A DNA stretch of 64,000 nucleotides from Flavobacterium macrobrachii (GTDB lineage: Bacteria > Bacteroidota > Bacteroidia > Flavobacteriales > Flavobacteriaceae): contig NZ_JACTAC010000005.1 in the NCBI RefSeq assembly GCF_014486675.1, positions 1 through 64,000 on the forward strand, given 5' to 3'. Below the pieces are notes generated by a model, which was given only the letters and a program-made list of their open reading frames with translations, had not been told where the DNA came from and did not search any database. The stretch's first letter is position 1. The number at the start of each line of letters is the position of its first letter. Of the stretch, positions 33,812-44,639 are shown one piece after another. Made by a program: the position numbers and the translations under genes.

Positions 33812-35899
33812 TTATTTTTTTACTAATTTGAATGATTTACTTCTGTTTTCGGATGAAATTTTAAAAAAGTAAACACCAGAACTAAGCGTATTCAAATTGA
33901 TTGTATTTTGTCCGTTTTCAAGTTTATAGCTATTCATTTTTTGACCTAAAATTGTACAAATATCCAAAGTTCCTGTTGTGTTTTTGTAATTGAATGTAAC
34001 AAAATCGTTAAAAGGATTTGGTGAAATTGAGATGTCGCTTAATTCAAAATTATCAGTATTCAAACTTGAAGTTACTAAAACAGCCAATCTATCTGATGCA
34101 GCCATTCTACTTTCACAATTATTAACAGTTTGACTAGCATAATAAGTTGTATTGTCTTGCACTAGAGTTGTTCCTGGTAATAGATTCCCGCCTTCTGGAG
34201 CATCATACCAGTTAATATTTTCGCCAATTACAATTAAATCATTAAGCGTTTGACCTTCAATAAAATATTGAGTACTTTCTCCAGCTGGTGGTAAAACATC
34301 TTCAAGTATTGTAAGGTTAAATGATTTTGTATTTGTACAATTAAAGGCTATGTCAAAAATACCTATATATATTGTCTGATTTTCTGAAAATGAATAATTG
34401 ACAGGATTTGAAATAGGATTTGCAAAATTTGTTGCATCTTCAAGAGTTGTGAAATAATATACATCGAAATCTATCGGATTTAAATTTCCTAAAACTGCAG
34501 TGTTATTTTGAGTTAAATCTACAGTATAATTACTTTCTGAATTAAAGCATACAGTTAAATCAGAAGGATCTTGAATTTGATAATCTCTGACATAGATTTC
34601 AGCATTATTACTATCAACACTAAAACTACTTCCACATAAATCATATGTAGCTTTAGCAACATAATTTCTGGTTTCAGTAGGACAAACAGCTATGCTTAAA
34701 TCAGTTGAAATTGGTGTTCCATTTTCTAACCATTGGAAAGAATAAGGAACATTTGGTCCATTTGGAGTAAAACGCCAAGCTTCATTAGTTGCAGTCCAAT
34801 TTCCTGAATCTCTACCAGGCGCAACTGCAAAAGGTGGATTTGCTCCACTTCCTTTTATTCCAATTACACCTCTACCACCTTGCCAAGTATTACAAGGAGT
34901 TCTATTTTTAACATATACTTCAACAATATTAGAAATTTCATAAAGTACAATTTGTGAAGATTGTTCGCCATTATTGTAACCACAATTGAATTGACCTAAA
35001 TTAAAATTAACAATCAGTTTTCTGCATGGATAAACTCCAATCAATTGATAATTAACACTTCTTACTAAGCCTGTTGGCGGAGCAACGGCTGTATTTGTGT
35101 CTTGAAAAACACCACATATTATATTTCTAAAAGGAGAATCAGCACCTTGAGTTCCATTATTAGGAAACAATGGATTTGAAAATTGTAGAGATTGAGAATA
35201 AGTATTTTCACCAAAAGTGTTAGCTAGATAATTAGTCCCAAAACTAATTACACCATTATCACCAATTTGTACAGAACTAAAATTATTTCCATAAAAGCAA
35301 AAGTTAAAAGGCAGATTAAATACTGGAGAATAAGTGTCATCAGCAGTTAATGGAAATTGTATAAATGAAGGATCATTAAAAGGTGCTTGTGGACAATATG
35401 GTATTGAACTTACTTCGTATGATGTAGTTGATGGAACTGGCGTTGGAATTGCTGTTAAATTAACGCATTCGCCTATATTACAGATTAATGGATTATCATT
35501 TTGGACTGTAACGTTTACATTAGTGCAACCATTAGGAATAACACTTATTGTTACCGACACACCTGTTATTTGCGTGGTAATTTGTGTAGCAAATTCTTTA
35601 ATTTCAATAATTGAAAACGTTGTGGTTTCTTGTAAAATCGGAGTTGTAAACAAAACAGTTCCTGACTGTGGAATAAATACAGTATTTACCAGAAAGTTAC
35701 TGTTGGTAATTGTAACTGTTGAGTTTGGTGTTCCAATTATGGTTAGTATAGCGCTATTTCCTGGACAGATAGTAGCCTCGCCAGTCATGGTAACAATTGG
35801 GTCTAAAGTGTTTTTTGTATGCAAGTTAGTTACAGACTTTGCTAGAACTACATTCAACATTAAAATCAAAATAGAAGAGAAAAGTAATTTTGTTTTCAT
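33812..35899 (-). CDS. T9SS type A sorting domain-containing protein
   Basis: 695 residues, signal peptide MKTKLLFSSILILMLNVVLA. Contains SEVATICPGNSAILTI-like start of an Ig-type region (TGEATICPGNSAILTII), a nidogen/lectin-like middle (FCFYGNNFSSVQIGDNGVISF, GRGVIGIKGSGANPPFAVAP), and a C-terminal T9SS tail ISPNPFNDFVTFNYKN ending SSGVYFFKISSENRSKSF. Exported through the outer membrane and attached or released; function beyond that is unknown. Sits inside an operon of housekeeping genes, which is unusual for a T9SS substrate. Confidence 0.85.
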   Translation of the reverse strand: MKTKLLFSSILILMLNVVLAKSVTNLHTKNTLDPIVTMTGEATICPGNSAILTIIGTPNSTVTITNSNFLVNTVFIPQSGTVLFTTPILQETTTFSIIEIKEFATQITTQITGVSVTISVIPNGCTNVNVTVQNDNPLICNIGECVNLTAIPTPVPSTTSYEVSSIPYCPQAPFNDPSFIQFPLTADDTYSPVFNLPFNFCFYGNNFSSVQIGDNGVISFGTNYLANTFGENTYSQSLQFSNPLFPNNGTQGADSPFRNIICGVFQDTNTAVAPPTGLVRSVNYQLIGVYPCRKLIVNFNLGQFNCGYNNGEQSSQIVLYEISNIVEVYVKNRTPCNTWQGGRGVIGIKGSGANPPFAVAPGRDSGNWTATNEAWRFTPNGPNVPYSFQWLENGTPISTDLSIAVCPTETRNYVAKATYDLCGSSFSVDSNNAEIYVRDYQIQDPSDLTVCFNSESNYTVDLTQNNTAVLGNLNPIDFDVYYFTTLEDATNFANPISNPVNYSFSENQTIYIGIFDIAFNCTNTKSFNLTILEDVLPPAGESTQYFIEGQTLNDLIVIGENINWYDAPEGGNLLPGTTLVQDNTTYYASQTVNNCESRMAASDRLAVLVTSSLNTDNFELSDISISPNPFNDFVTFNYKNTTGTLDICTILGQKMNSYKLENGQNTINLNTLSSGVYFFKISSENRSKSFKLVKK

Positions 35900-35923
35900 A
35901 AATATTGATAATCTTTAGGTTAG

Positions 35924-36628
35924 TTATTCATTTTTAATAACCACACTATGACAAGCTACAATAGCTGCGGTTTCTGTTCGTAATCTTGTGTTTCCCAAAG
36001 ATACAGGAATAAATGAACTTTCAATAGCTTGTTGAATTTCTTTTACCGAAAAATCACCTTCTGGACCAATTAAAATGGTAACATCTTCACAAACTTCTAA
36101 TTCGTTTTTCAATGATTTTTTATCGGTTTCTTCACAGTGTGCAATAAATTTTTGACCGTTGAATTCTTTTTTGATAAAATCTTTGTAAGCAATCGGTTCG
36201 TTTAGTTTTGGCAAATAATAATGCAACGATTGTTTCATCGCACTTTCCAAAATCTTCTGAAATCTATCAGTTTTAATCACTTTTCGTTCAGAATGTTCGC
36301 AGATGATTGGCGTAATTTCTTGAATGCCAATTTCAGTAGCTTTTTCTAGAAACCATTCATAACGTTCGTTCATTTTGGTTGGCGCAACGGCAAGATGTAA
36401 ATGGAATTTAGATTTTTCCTGTTTTTCAAACGAGTTGATTTTTACTGTACATTTATTATCCGAAGCAATTGTAATTTCAGTTGTAAATAAATAGCCAAAA
36501 CCATTGGTTACATATAAAATATCGCCTTCTTTTTTACGTAAAACTTTGATCATGTGTTTGCTTTCTTCTTTGTCAAAAACAAATGAAGTTGCGGTTTCGG
36601 TTATATTTTGGTTGTAGAATAGTTGCAT
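35924..36628 (-). CDS. rsmE: 16S rRNA (uracil-1498-N3)-methyltransferase
   Basis: 234-residue SPOUT methyltransferase. N-terminal PUA-like part (FVFDKEESKHMIKVLRKKEG), then KATEIGIQEITPIICEHSER, SAM-knot VTILIGPEGDFSVKEI and VSLGNTRLRTETAAIVAC. Methylates N3 of U1498 in the decoding region of 16S rRNA. Length typical. 53 bases downstream of tsaD; part of the same minus-strand unit. Confidence 0.93.
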   Translation of the reverse strand: MQLFYNQNITETATSFVFDKEESKHMIKVLRKKEGDILYVTNGFGYLFTTEITIASDNKCTVKINSFEKQEKSKFHLHLAVAPTKMNERYEWFLEKATEIGIQEITPIICEHSERKVIKTDRFQKILESAMKQSLHYYLPKLNEPIAYKDFIKKEFNGQKFIAHCEETDKKSLKNELEVCEDVTILIGPEGDFSVKEIQQAIESSFIPVSLGNTRLRTETAAIVACHSVVIKNE

Positions 36629-36681
36629 TTTTCAGTTTACAGTTATCAGTTTACAGTTTTCGGTTAAAAAAAGACTCGTAT

Positions 36682-37704
36682 TTAAAACTCAATTCTTGCT
36701 TTGGAAACCGTTGATTGATCGACAAATTTATCGTGTAAAAACTTTTGATAACCTACAATTCCTATCATTGCAGCATTATCTGTTGTGTATTCAAATTTAG
36801 GAATAAAAGTTTTCCAACCATATTTTCCTTCTGCATTTTTCAACGTAGTTCTAATACCAGAATTAGCTGAAACGCCACCGCCAATGGCTATTTGAGTAAT
36901 TCCGGTTTCGGCAACAGCAAGTTTCAGTTTATCCATCAAAATATCGATAATAATTTGCTGAACGGATGCACAAATATCAGCTTTGTTTTCTTCAACAAAA
37001 TTTGGATTTTCGGCTGCATTTTTTTGGATGAAATATAAAATTTGCGTTTTCAAACCTGAAAAACTAAAATCCAATCCTGCAATTTTTGGTTTGGTAAACG
37101 AGTATTTTTTTGGATTTCCTTCCTTGGCAAATTGGTCAATTAATGGTCCGCCAGGATAGGGCAAACCAAGTATTTTTGCGGTTTTGTCAAAAGCCTCACC
37201 AACAGCATCATCCGTGGTTTCGCCAATAATTTCCATGTTGAAAAAATCGTTTACTTTCACAATTTGAGTATGTCCGCCAGAAATAGTCAAAGCTAAAAAT
37301 GGAAACGTCGGTTTGTCAAATCCTTCTTCATCAATGAAATGCGCCAAAATGTGAGCATGCATGTGATTTACAGCAATCAAAGGAATGTTCAAAGCCATTG
37401 ATAATGATTTGGCAAAAGACGAACCCACCAAAAGCGAACCCATCAATCCTGGACCTTGCGTAAATGCAATAGCCGAAAGTTGGTTTTTAGTAATATTTGC
37501 TTTTTTCAGCGCTACATCAATAACAGGAACAATGTTTTGTTGGTGCGCGCGCGAAGCTAACTCGGGAACAACACCACCATATTCTTCGTGAATATTTTGT
37601 CGTGCAACCACATTTGAAAGGACTTTGTCATTTTGTAAAACAGCTGCTGCAGTATCGTCGCAAGAACTTTCGATAGCTAGAATAAAAACTTCATTTTGTT
37701 GCAT
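36682..37704 (-). CDS. tsaD: tRNA N6-adenosine threonylcarbamoyltransferase
   Basis: 340 residues from ATG at 37704; a GTG three codons upstream (37713) also fits. ASKHA-fold protein that transfers threonylcarbamoyl to A37 of ANN-reading tRNAs with TsaB and TsaE. AIESSCDDTAAAVL start, metal-binding NHMHAHI, LTISGGHTQIV, GEAFDKTAKILGLPYPGGP and GGGVSANSGIR are diagnostic. First gene of a seven-gene minus-strand run and divergent from tamB, an arrangement typical for Bacteroidota. Confidence 0.95.
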   Translation of the reverse strand: MQQNEVFILAIESSCDDTAAAVLQNDKVLSNVVARQNIHEEYGGVVPELASRAHQQNIVPVIDVALKKANITKNQLSAIAFTQGPGLMGSLLVGSSFAKSLSMALNIPLIAVNHMHAHILAHFIDEEGFDKPTFPFLALTISGGHTQIVKVNDFFNMEIIGETTDDAVGEAFDKTAKILGLPYPGGPLIDQFAKEGNPKKYSFTKPKIAGLDFSFSGLKTQILYFIQKNAAENPNFVEENKADICASVQQIIIDILMDKLKLAVAETGITQIAIGGGVSANSGIRTTLKNAEGKYGWKTFIPKFEYTTDNAAMIGIVGYQKFLHDKFVDQSTVSKARIEF

Positions 37705-37803
37705 AAAAGGCACAGATTTTGATTTATATTTGACAATCCTAACGGAAAAGTAAAAATAGTATTTTCTGCAAAGGTAAATTTCTTTCCTAAGCCATTAAAC
37801 TAT

Positions 37804-40800
37804 TTGGAGAAAAATAAAGAAAATAACAGATTTAAAAAATTCAAAAAGATTTTTCTTCGCACAATTGTTGTGCTGCTTTTGCTATTGCTTTTATTGAGCA
37901 TTGCACTTTCTACACCATATGTCCAAACGAAAATCGCTCGATATGCAACGGACGAAATCAATAAATCTTATGGAACCGATATCAATATTGAGGAAGTTGC
38001 CGTTACGGTTTTTGGTGGTGTAAAGCTTAAAAAAGTCTTCATTCGTGATCATCATAAAGATACTTTGATTTTTATTGACCGCGTAAAAACAAATATTCTT
38101 GGCGTAAAAAACATCTTGAATAACAAACTAATTTTTGGTGATTTAGCTGCTGATGGTTTCTTTTTGAACATTAAAAATTACAAAAACGAGAAAGATACTA
38201 ACCTTGATTTATTTGTTGCCGCTTTTGATGATGGTAAACCAAGTTCAGGAAAGTTTCTTTTAAAAGCTGATAATCTTACGTTGCGAAACAGCCGTTTTGC
38301 AGTGACGGATTATAACCGAGAAAATCCAAGAGATGTTGATTTTACTAGGCTAAATGCTCATTTGAAAAATTTTAAAATTAAAGGTCCAAATGTGTATGCT
38401 GCTATAAAAGAAATGTCATTTAAAGATCATCGGGGTTTGTTTGTTGAAAATTTGATTTCCGACTTTACGTATACAAAGAAGAATATTAAACTCGAAAATT
38501 TATCGCTTAAAACCAAGAATTCCTTCCTCAAAGGAAAAACAATTTTAAGTTACAATCGAAAGGATTTCAGCAACTTTAATAACAAAGTAATCTTTGATGT
38601 AAAAATTGACAGTTCTACATTGTCGACTAATGATATTCGCTATTTTTATGCAGAATTGGGTAAAAATAGAACTTTTGAATTAAAGTCAAAAGTAAAAGGA
38701 ACGCTCAATGATTTTTATGTTACCAATTTGAATTTAAGAGATGATAAAAACTCGATTATTCGTGGTGATGTTAATTTTAAAAATCTTTTTCCAAGAAGTC
38801 CAGGCGAATTTTATATGAATGGTGATTTTAAGAAAATCACATCCAATTATGATGATTTGACCACACTTTTGCCTAATGTTTTGGGTAAAAAACTCCCAAC
38901 TTCGTTGAAAAAACTTGGACAATTTCAGTTTACCGGAAAAACAGAAGTAACTCAAACCTACATTAATGCCGATTTTGTCATGAATACCGCTTTAGGATTA
39001 ATAGAGTCCGATTTGCACATGGAAAACATAGACAATATCGATAATGCAAAATATAAAGGAAATGTAATTTTAGACAATTTTGATGTTGGTGCTATTTTGA
39101 ACCAAAAAGACGTTGGTCGAGTAACGATGAATATTGATGTTGACGGAAAAGGATTTACCCAAAAACTTCTAAATACAACCTTCGTTGGCGATGTTAATAA
39201 AGTTACTTACAACAGTTATACATATCAAAACATTATAGTTGATGGCTATTTTAAACAGCCTATTTTTCAAGGAAAAGTGTTTGTAAACGATCCAAATTTA
39301 TATATGGATTTTGATGGAAACATTAATTTAAGTAAAAGAGAAAAAGTAATTGATTTTAATGCAAAAATAGATTTTGCAAATCTTGAAAAACTTAGAATTA
39401 TTAATGATAGTGTTGCCGTTTTTAAAGGCGAAATCGATATTCAAGCGGTAGGAAATAATTTGGATAATTTTAAAGGCGATGTTACGCTGACCAATGCTTC
39501 TTATCAAAATAAAAAAGACCTTTATTTTGTTGATTATTTAAACATCAATTCAAGTTTTGACCAAAGTAATGAGCGGACTATTTTAGTTTCTTCGCCTGAT
39601 GCGGTTGAAGGAAAAATTGTGGGTAAATATCAGTTTGCTCAGTTGCCAAAAATGGTTCAAAATTCGCTAGGTTCATTGTATACCAACTATATTCCAAATA
39701 AAGTTCAAAAAGGTCAGTATCTCAATTTTGACTTCGATATTTACAGTAAAGTAGTTGAGATTTTCTATCCCGAAATTTCGTTGGCAACTAACACTAAACT
39801 CAAAGGAAATATAAGCTCTGATTCCGACGATTTTAAACTCGATTTTACTTCACCACAAATCAAAGCCTACGGCAATACTTTTGATAATTTATTGCTACAA
39901 ATTGATAATCGAAATCCGCTTTACAAATCGTATGTTCAGCTGGATAGTATTAAAACGAAGTATTATAAAATCCGTGATTTTAGTTTGATTAACACAATGG
40001 TTAACGATACTTTAAATTTTAGAACCGAATTTAAAGGTGGAAACCATGGCAATGATTTTTATAATTTGAACGTTTACCATACGATAAATAAAGACAATAA
40101 AAACGTAGTTGGTTTTGACAAATCCGAAGTGCAATTCAAGGATTACCTTTGGTACATTAACGAAGAAGATAAAGGCAAAAACAAAATTGTATTTGATAAA
40201 AATCTAGAAAATTTCTCTTTTGAAAACATCACAGCTTCACACGAAGGCGAAAAAATAAATTTAAACGGATTGCTCAGTGGTAAGTTGAAAAAAGACTTAA
40301 AGCTTACCTTTGATAATGTCAATTTGAACAAAGTTACACCCGATGTTGATAAATTCAAATTTGATGGAAAACTCAATGGTATAGTCGATTTTAAACAAGA
40401 TGGCGAAGTCTTTCAACCTACATCATCGTTGTTGATAGAAGATTTATTTGTCAATAATATTGCACTTGGAAATCTGGATTTGGATATTAAAGGTGATGAA
40501 AGTTTGCAGAAATTCTACCTTTCTTCATCGCTTGAAAACGAAAATGTAGATTCTTTTAATGCCGATGGTTCGCTTGAAATTATTGATAAGAAAACTTTGC
40601 TCGACATCGATTTGAAATTTGATAAATTCAATTTGGGAGTTTTAGGAAAAATTGGTGGCGATGTTATTACAAACATTCGTGGTTTGGCTTCAGGAAATGC
40701 TCGAATTGATGGAAACATTGACGATTTAGACTACAATGGAAGATTATTTGTTAATGAAGCAGGAATGACTATTCCGTATCTAAATGTAGATTATGTTTTT

Positions 40801-42333
40801 GAAGATAGAACTATAGTTGATGTTACCGAAAACAAATTCATTATTAGAGAAACCGATATTACTGATACTAAATTCAATACCAAAGGTTCGATTAGCGGAT
40901 TTATTAAGCACAAGCAATTTGGTGATTGGGAATTGGATCTAGGCATTGATACCAAAAGACTTTTGGCTTTAAACACCGTTGATCATGAAGATGCGGCTTA
41001 TTTTGGAACAGCTTTTATGAACGGTACATCTACCATAAAAGGTCCAACAGAAGCATTAGTTATAACGGTTAATGCTGAATCGGAAAAAGGAACCGATATT
41101 AAAATTCCAATTAATGATTCCTATGCTTCCGAAGAAAATGGGTTTATCCGATTTAAGACTCCTGACGAAAATAAGAATAATAAGGTAAAAGAAGAACGAA
41201 ATTATGGCGGATTGGAACTTAAATTCAATTTTGATATTTTAGAAAATGCCGATATTGAAGTAATCTTAAATCGAGACTCTGGTCATGGAATGAAAGGAAA
41301 GGGAAGAGGAACTTTGTTTTTTGAAATCAACACGCTTGGTAAGTTCAATATGTATGGCGATTTTCAAGTCTATCAAGGAAGTTATAACTTCAAGTATGGA
41401 GGATTAATTGATAAAAAATTTGAAGTAAAAAAATACGGTTCAATTGTTTGGAATGGCGATCCAATGGCGGCAACACTAAACTTGGAAGCGGTATATAAAG
41501 TCGTTGGCGGTGCAAATCCTGGTGTTTTAATAGACAATCCATCGTTTAACAGAAAAGTAGATGTTGATGTAATTATAGGTATCAACGGAAGTTTGATGAA
41601 TCCTGAACCCGATTTTAATATAGAATTTCCAGGTGTAGCTTCTACGTTGCGCTCTGAGCTGCAATATAAATTAGACGATAAAGATACTCGACAAACTCAA
41701 GCATTATCGCTGTTAACATCTAATTCTTTTTTAAGTTCCGAAGGATTGAGCCAATCGCAACCAACCAATCTTTTATTTGAAAAAGCAAGAAGTCTTTTTG
41801 CAGATATATTTGCCACATCTGATGGTAAAATGACTATTGCACCAGATTATGTTGGTGCCGATAATCGACCAGGTTCTGAAACCGATGGACAAATAGGATT
41901 GACAGTTTCTTCAAAAGTAAATGATCGTATAACTATAAATGGTAGAGTTGGTGTTCCTGTTGGAACTAGTGTGAATGAATCTTCTGCAGTTGTGGGCGAT
42001 GTAGAACTTCAATATAGAGTAAACGACGACGGAAGTTTAAATCTTAGAGTATTTAACAGAGAAAATGACGTAACTTACATCGGTCAAGGTGTTGGATATA
42101 CACAAGGTTTGGGTATTTCGTATCAGGTAGATTTTGATACTTTTAAAGAATTGGTTGCCAAAGTGTTTAAAAATAAAAAACTAAAAACAGCTTTGCCAAC
42201 TCAAACTGAAATCGAAGATTCATCCATGCCAGAAAATATTCGTTATCTAAATCCTCCAAAACAAGAAAAGAAAACTCCAGTGGAAACCAAACCAAATTCC
42301 AATAAAGAAGGTGTTCCTAATAAGGAAGATTAA
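37804..42333 (+). CDS. tamB: Translocation/assembly module TamB
   Basis: 1509 residues starting at a TTG codon (no ATG occurs before the single N-terminal membrane segment TIVVLLLLLLLLSIALS). The bulk is AsmA/TamB-type repetitive beta structure (GKVFVNDPNLYMDFDGNINL, GLASGNARIDGNIDDLDYNG) ending in the DUF490 core: FEINTLGKFNMYGDFQVYQG, SYNFKYGGLIDKKF, and VNDRITINGRVGVPVG. TamB spans the periplasm and helps outer-membrane protein assembly or phospholipid transport. The last ~70 residues are polar and lysine-rich. Divergent from tsaD, 99 bases from its start. Confidence 0.92.
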   Translation: MEKNKENNRFKKFKKIFLRTIVVLLLLLLLLSIALSTPYVQTKIARYATDEINKSYGTDINIEEVAVTVFGGVKLKKVFIRDHHKDTLIFIDRVKTNILGVKNILNNKLIFGDLAADGFFLNIKNYKNEKDTNLDLFVAAFDDGKPSSGKFLLKADNLTLRNSRFAVTDYNRENPRDVDFTRLNAHLKNFKIKGPNVYAAIKEMSFKDHRGLFVENLISDFTYTKKNIKLENLSLKTKNSFLKGKTILSYNRKDFSNFNNKVIFDVKIDSSTLSTNDIRYFYAELGKNRTFELKSKVKGTLNDFYVTNLNLRDDKNSIIRGDVNFKNLFPRSPGEFYMNGDFKKITSNYDDLTTLLPNVLGKKLPTSLKKLGQFQFTGKTEVTQTYINADFVMNTALGLIESDLHMENIDNIDNAKYKGNVILDNFDVGAILNQKDVGRVTMNIDVDGKGFTQKLLNTTFVGDVNKVTYNSYTYQNIIVDGYFKQPIFQGKVFVNDPNLYMDFDGNINLSKREKVIDFNAKIDFANLEKLRIINDSVAVFKGEIDIQAVGNNLDNFKGDVTLTNASYQNKKDLYFVDYLNINSSFDQSNERTILVSSPDAVEGKIVGKYQFAQLPKMVQNSLGSLYTNYIPNKVQKGQYLNFDFDIYSKVVEIFYPEISLATNTKLKGNISSDSDDFKLDFTSPQIKAYGNTFDNLLLQIDNRNPLYKSYVQLDSIKTKYYKIRDFSLINTMVNDTLNFRTEFKGGNHGNDFYNLNVYHTINKDNKNVVGFDKSEVQFKDYLWYINEEDKGKNKIVFDKNLENFSFENITASHEGEKINLNGLLSGKLKKDLKLTFDNVNLNKVTPDVDKFKFDGKLNGIVDFKQDGEVFQPTSSLLIEDLFVNNIALGNLDLDIKGDESLQKFYLSSSLENENVDSFNADGSLEIIDKKTLLDIDLKFDKFNLGVLGKIGGDVITNIRGLASGNARIDGNIDDLDYNGRLFVNEAGMTIPYLNVDYVFEDRTIVDVTENKFIIRETDITDTKFNTKGSISGFIKHKQFGDWELDLGIDTKRLLALNTVDHEDAAYFGTAFMNGTSTIKGPTEALVITVNAESEKGTDIKIPINDSYASEENGFIRFKTPDENKNNKVKEERNYGGLELKFNFDILENADIEVILNRDSGHGMKGKGRGTLFFEINTLGKFNMYGDFQVYQGSYNFKYGGLIDKKFEVKKYGSIVWNGDPMAATLNLEAVYKVVGGANPGVLIDNPSFNRKVDVDVIIGINGSLMNPEPDFNIEFPGVASTLRSELQYKLDDKDTRQTQALSLLTSNSFLSSEGLSQSQPTNLLFEKARSLFADIFATSDGKMTIAPDYVGADNRPGSETDGQIGLTVSSKVNDRITINGRVGVPVGTSVNESSAVVGDVELQYRVNDDGSLNLRVFNRENDVTYIGQGVGYTQGLGISYQVDFDTFKELVAKVFKNKKLKTALPTQTEIEDSSMPENIRYLNPPKQEKKTPVETKPNSNKEGVPNKED

Positions 42334-42463
42334 TACTTGTTTTCTAATAAATCAAAAACTTATCAACGAAAACGTTTGAATTTTACCAAGTTTATTAAAT
42401 TATTAATAATAGGGGTAAGATAATGGTACTTGTTTGTTAAATTTACATTTTAAAGTTAAAAAA

Positions 42464-43450
42464 ATGTCGAAAACGATAAAAAAAATAGGTGTACTTACCT
42501 CAGGTGGCGATTCGCCAGGAATGAATGCAGCCATTCGTTCTGTGGTTAGAACTTGTGCTTTTCACAACGTAGAATGTGTTGGAATTTATAGAGGTTATCA
42601 AGGAATGATAGAAGGCGATTTTAAAGAAATGGGACCAAGAAGCGTTAACAATATCGTTAATAAAGGTGGAACTATTTTAAAATCGGCTCGTTCCAAAGAA
42701 TTTATGACCAAAGAAGGAAGACAAACGGCTCACAAAAATCTTGTTGCCGCTGGAGTTGATGCTCTAGTGGTTATTGGTGGCGATGGTTCTTTTACTGGTG
42801 CCGAAGTTTTTAATGAAGAATTTGGTTTCCCAGTTATGGGAATTCCCGGAACGATTGATAATGATATTTTTGGAACAAGTCATACATTAGGTTACGATAC
42901 CGCATTAAATACAGTTGTAGATTGTATTGATAAAATCCGTGATACAGCAAGTTCGCACAATCGACTTTTCTTTGTAGAAGTTATGGGAAGAGATGCAGGT
43001 CATATTGCTCTTAACGCTGGAATTGGCGCTGGAGCAGAAGAAATTCTTATACCAGAAGAAGATTTAGGTTTAGATAGACTATTAGAATCTCTTCAAAAAA
43101 GTAAAGCTTCTGGAAAATCATCTAGTATTGTTGTGGTAGCAGAAGGTGATAAAATGGGCAAAAATGTTTTTGAATTAAAAGACTACATCGAACAGCATTT
43201 GCCAGAATATGACATTCGAGTTTCGGTGCTTGGACACATGCAACGTGGTGGTGCGCCATCATGTTATGATAGAGTTTTAGCTTCACGATTAGGTGTAAAG
43301 GCGGTTGAGTCTTTATTGGAAGGAAAATCAAATTATATGGTGGGAATTCTTCAAGATGAAGTAACCTTAACACCATTGGAACAAGCAATTAAAGGTCACT
43401 ATCCAATAGATATGGAATTGCTTAGAGTTTCTGATATTATGTCAACGTAA
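42464..43450 (+). CDS. pfkA: 6-phosphofructokinase
   Basis: 328 residues from the ATG at 42464 (the frame extends ten codons further up, but this ATG gives the family N-terminus). ATP-dependent committed step of glycolysis. GVLTSGGDSPGMNAAIRSVV, GGDGSFTGA, PGTIDNDIFGT and GYDTALNTVVD build the ATP and fructose-6-phosphate sites, with catalytic Asp in TIDND; EVMGRDAGHIALN and GHMQRGGAPSCYDR complete it. Heads a carbohydrate block with gap, a sugar kinase and mgsA. Confidence 0.95.
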   Translation: MSKTIKKIGVLTSGGDSPGMNAAIRSVVRTCAFHNVECVGIYRGYQGMIEGDFKEMGPRSVNNIVNKGGTILKSARSKEFMTKEGRQTAHKNLVAAGVDALVVIGGDGSFTGAEVFNEEFGFPVMGIPGTIDNDIFGTSHTLGYDTALNTVVDCIDKIRDTASSHNRLFFVEVMGRDAGHIALNAGIGAGAEEILIPEEDLGLDRLLESLQKSKASGKSSSIVVVAEGDKMGKNVFELKDYIEQHLPEYDIRVSVLGHMQRGGAPSCYDRVLASRLGVKAVESLLEGKSNYMVGILQDEVTLTPLEQAIKGHYPIDMELLRVSDIMST

Positions 43451-43515
43451 TTCAAATTCAAAAGTCAAATTCAAAAGTCAATATCAATTACAATTTCAAA
43501 TTCAATTTCAATAGA
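43451..43515. repeat. Low-complexity CAAATTC/AAAAGTC repeats before gap
   Basis: Runs of TTCAAAAGTC and CAATTTCAAATTC between pfkA and gap. Same style as the run at 5848-5935; no coding signal. Confidence 0.55.
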
Positions 43516-43554
43516 GTTTGAAAATTTAATAAAAACAAATAAAATAAAATTTAA

Positions 43555-44571
<1,017 letters not shown>

Positions 44572-44580
44572 TTATATTTA

Positions 44581-44613
44581 CAAAATCCCGATTGGAGTAA
44601 AATCGGGATTTTG
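44581..44613 (+). terminator. Terminator after gap
   Basis: Perfect stem CAAAATCCCGAT/ATCGGGATTTTG with a 9-base loop, 9 bases past the gap stop codon. T-rich sequence follows. Confidence 0.85.
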
Positions 44614-44639
44614 TATTTTTAAAAACTAACCCAAAACGC

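Noticed and set aside
35334-35918. 194-residue open frame on the plus strand
   Set aside because: Entirely antisense to the T9SS protein gene, whose signal peptide and sorting tail prove the other strand.
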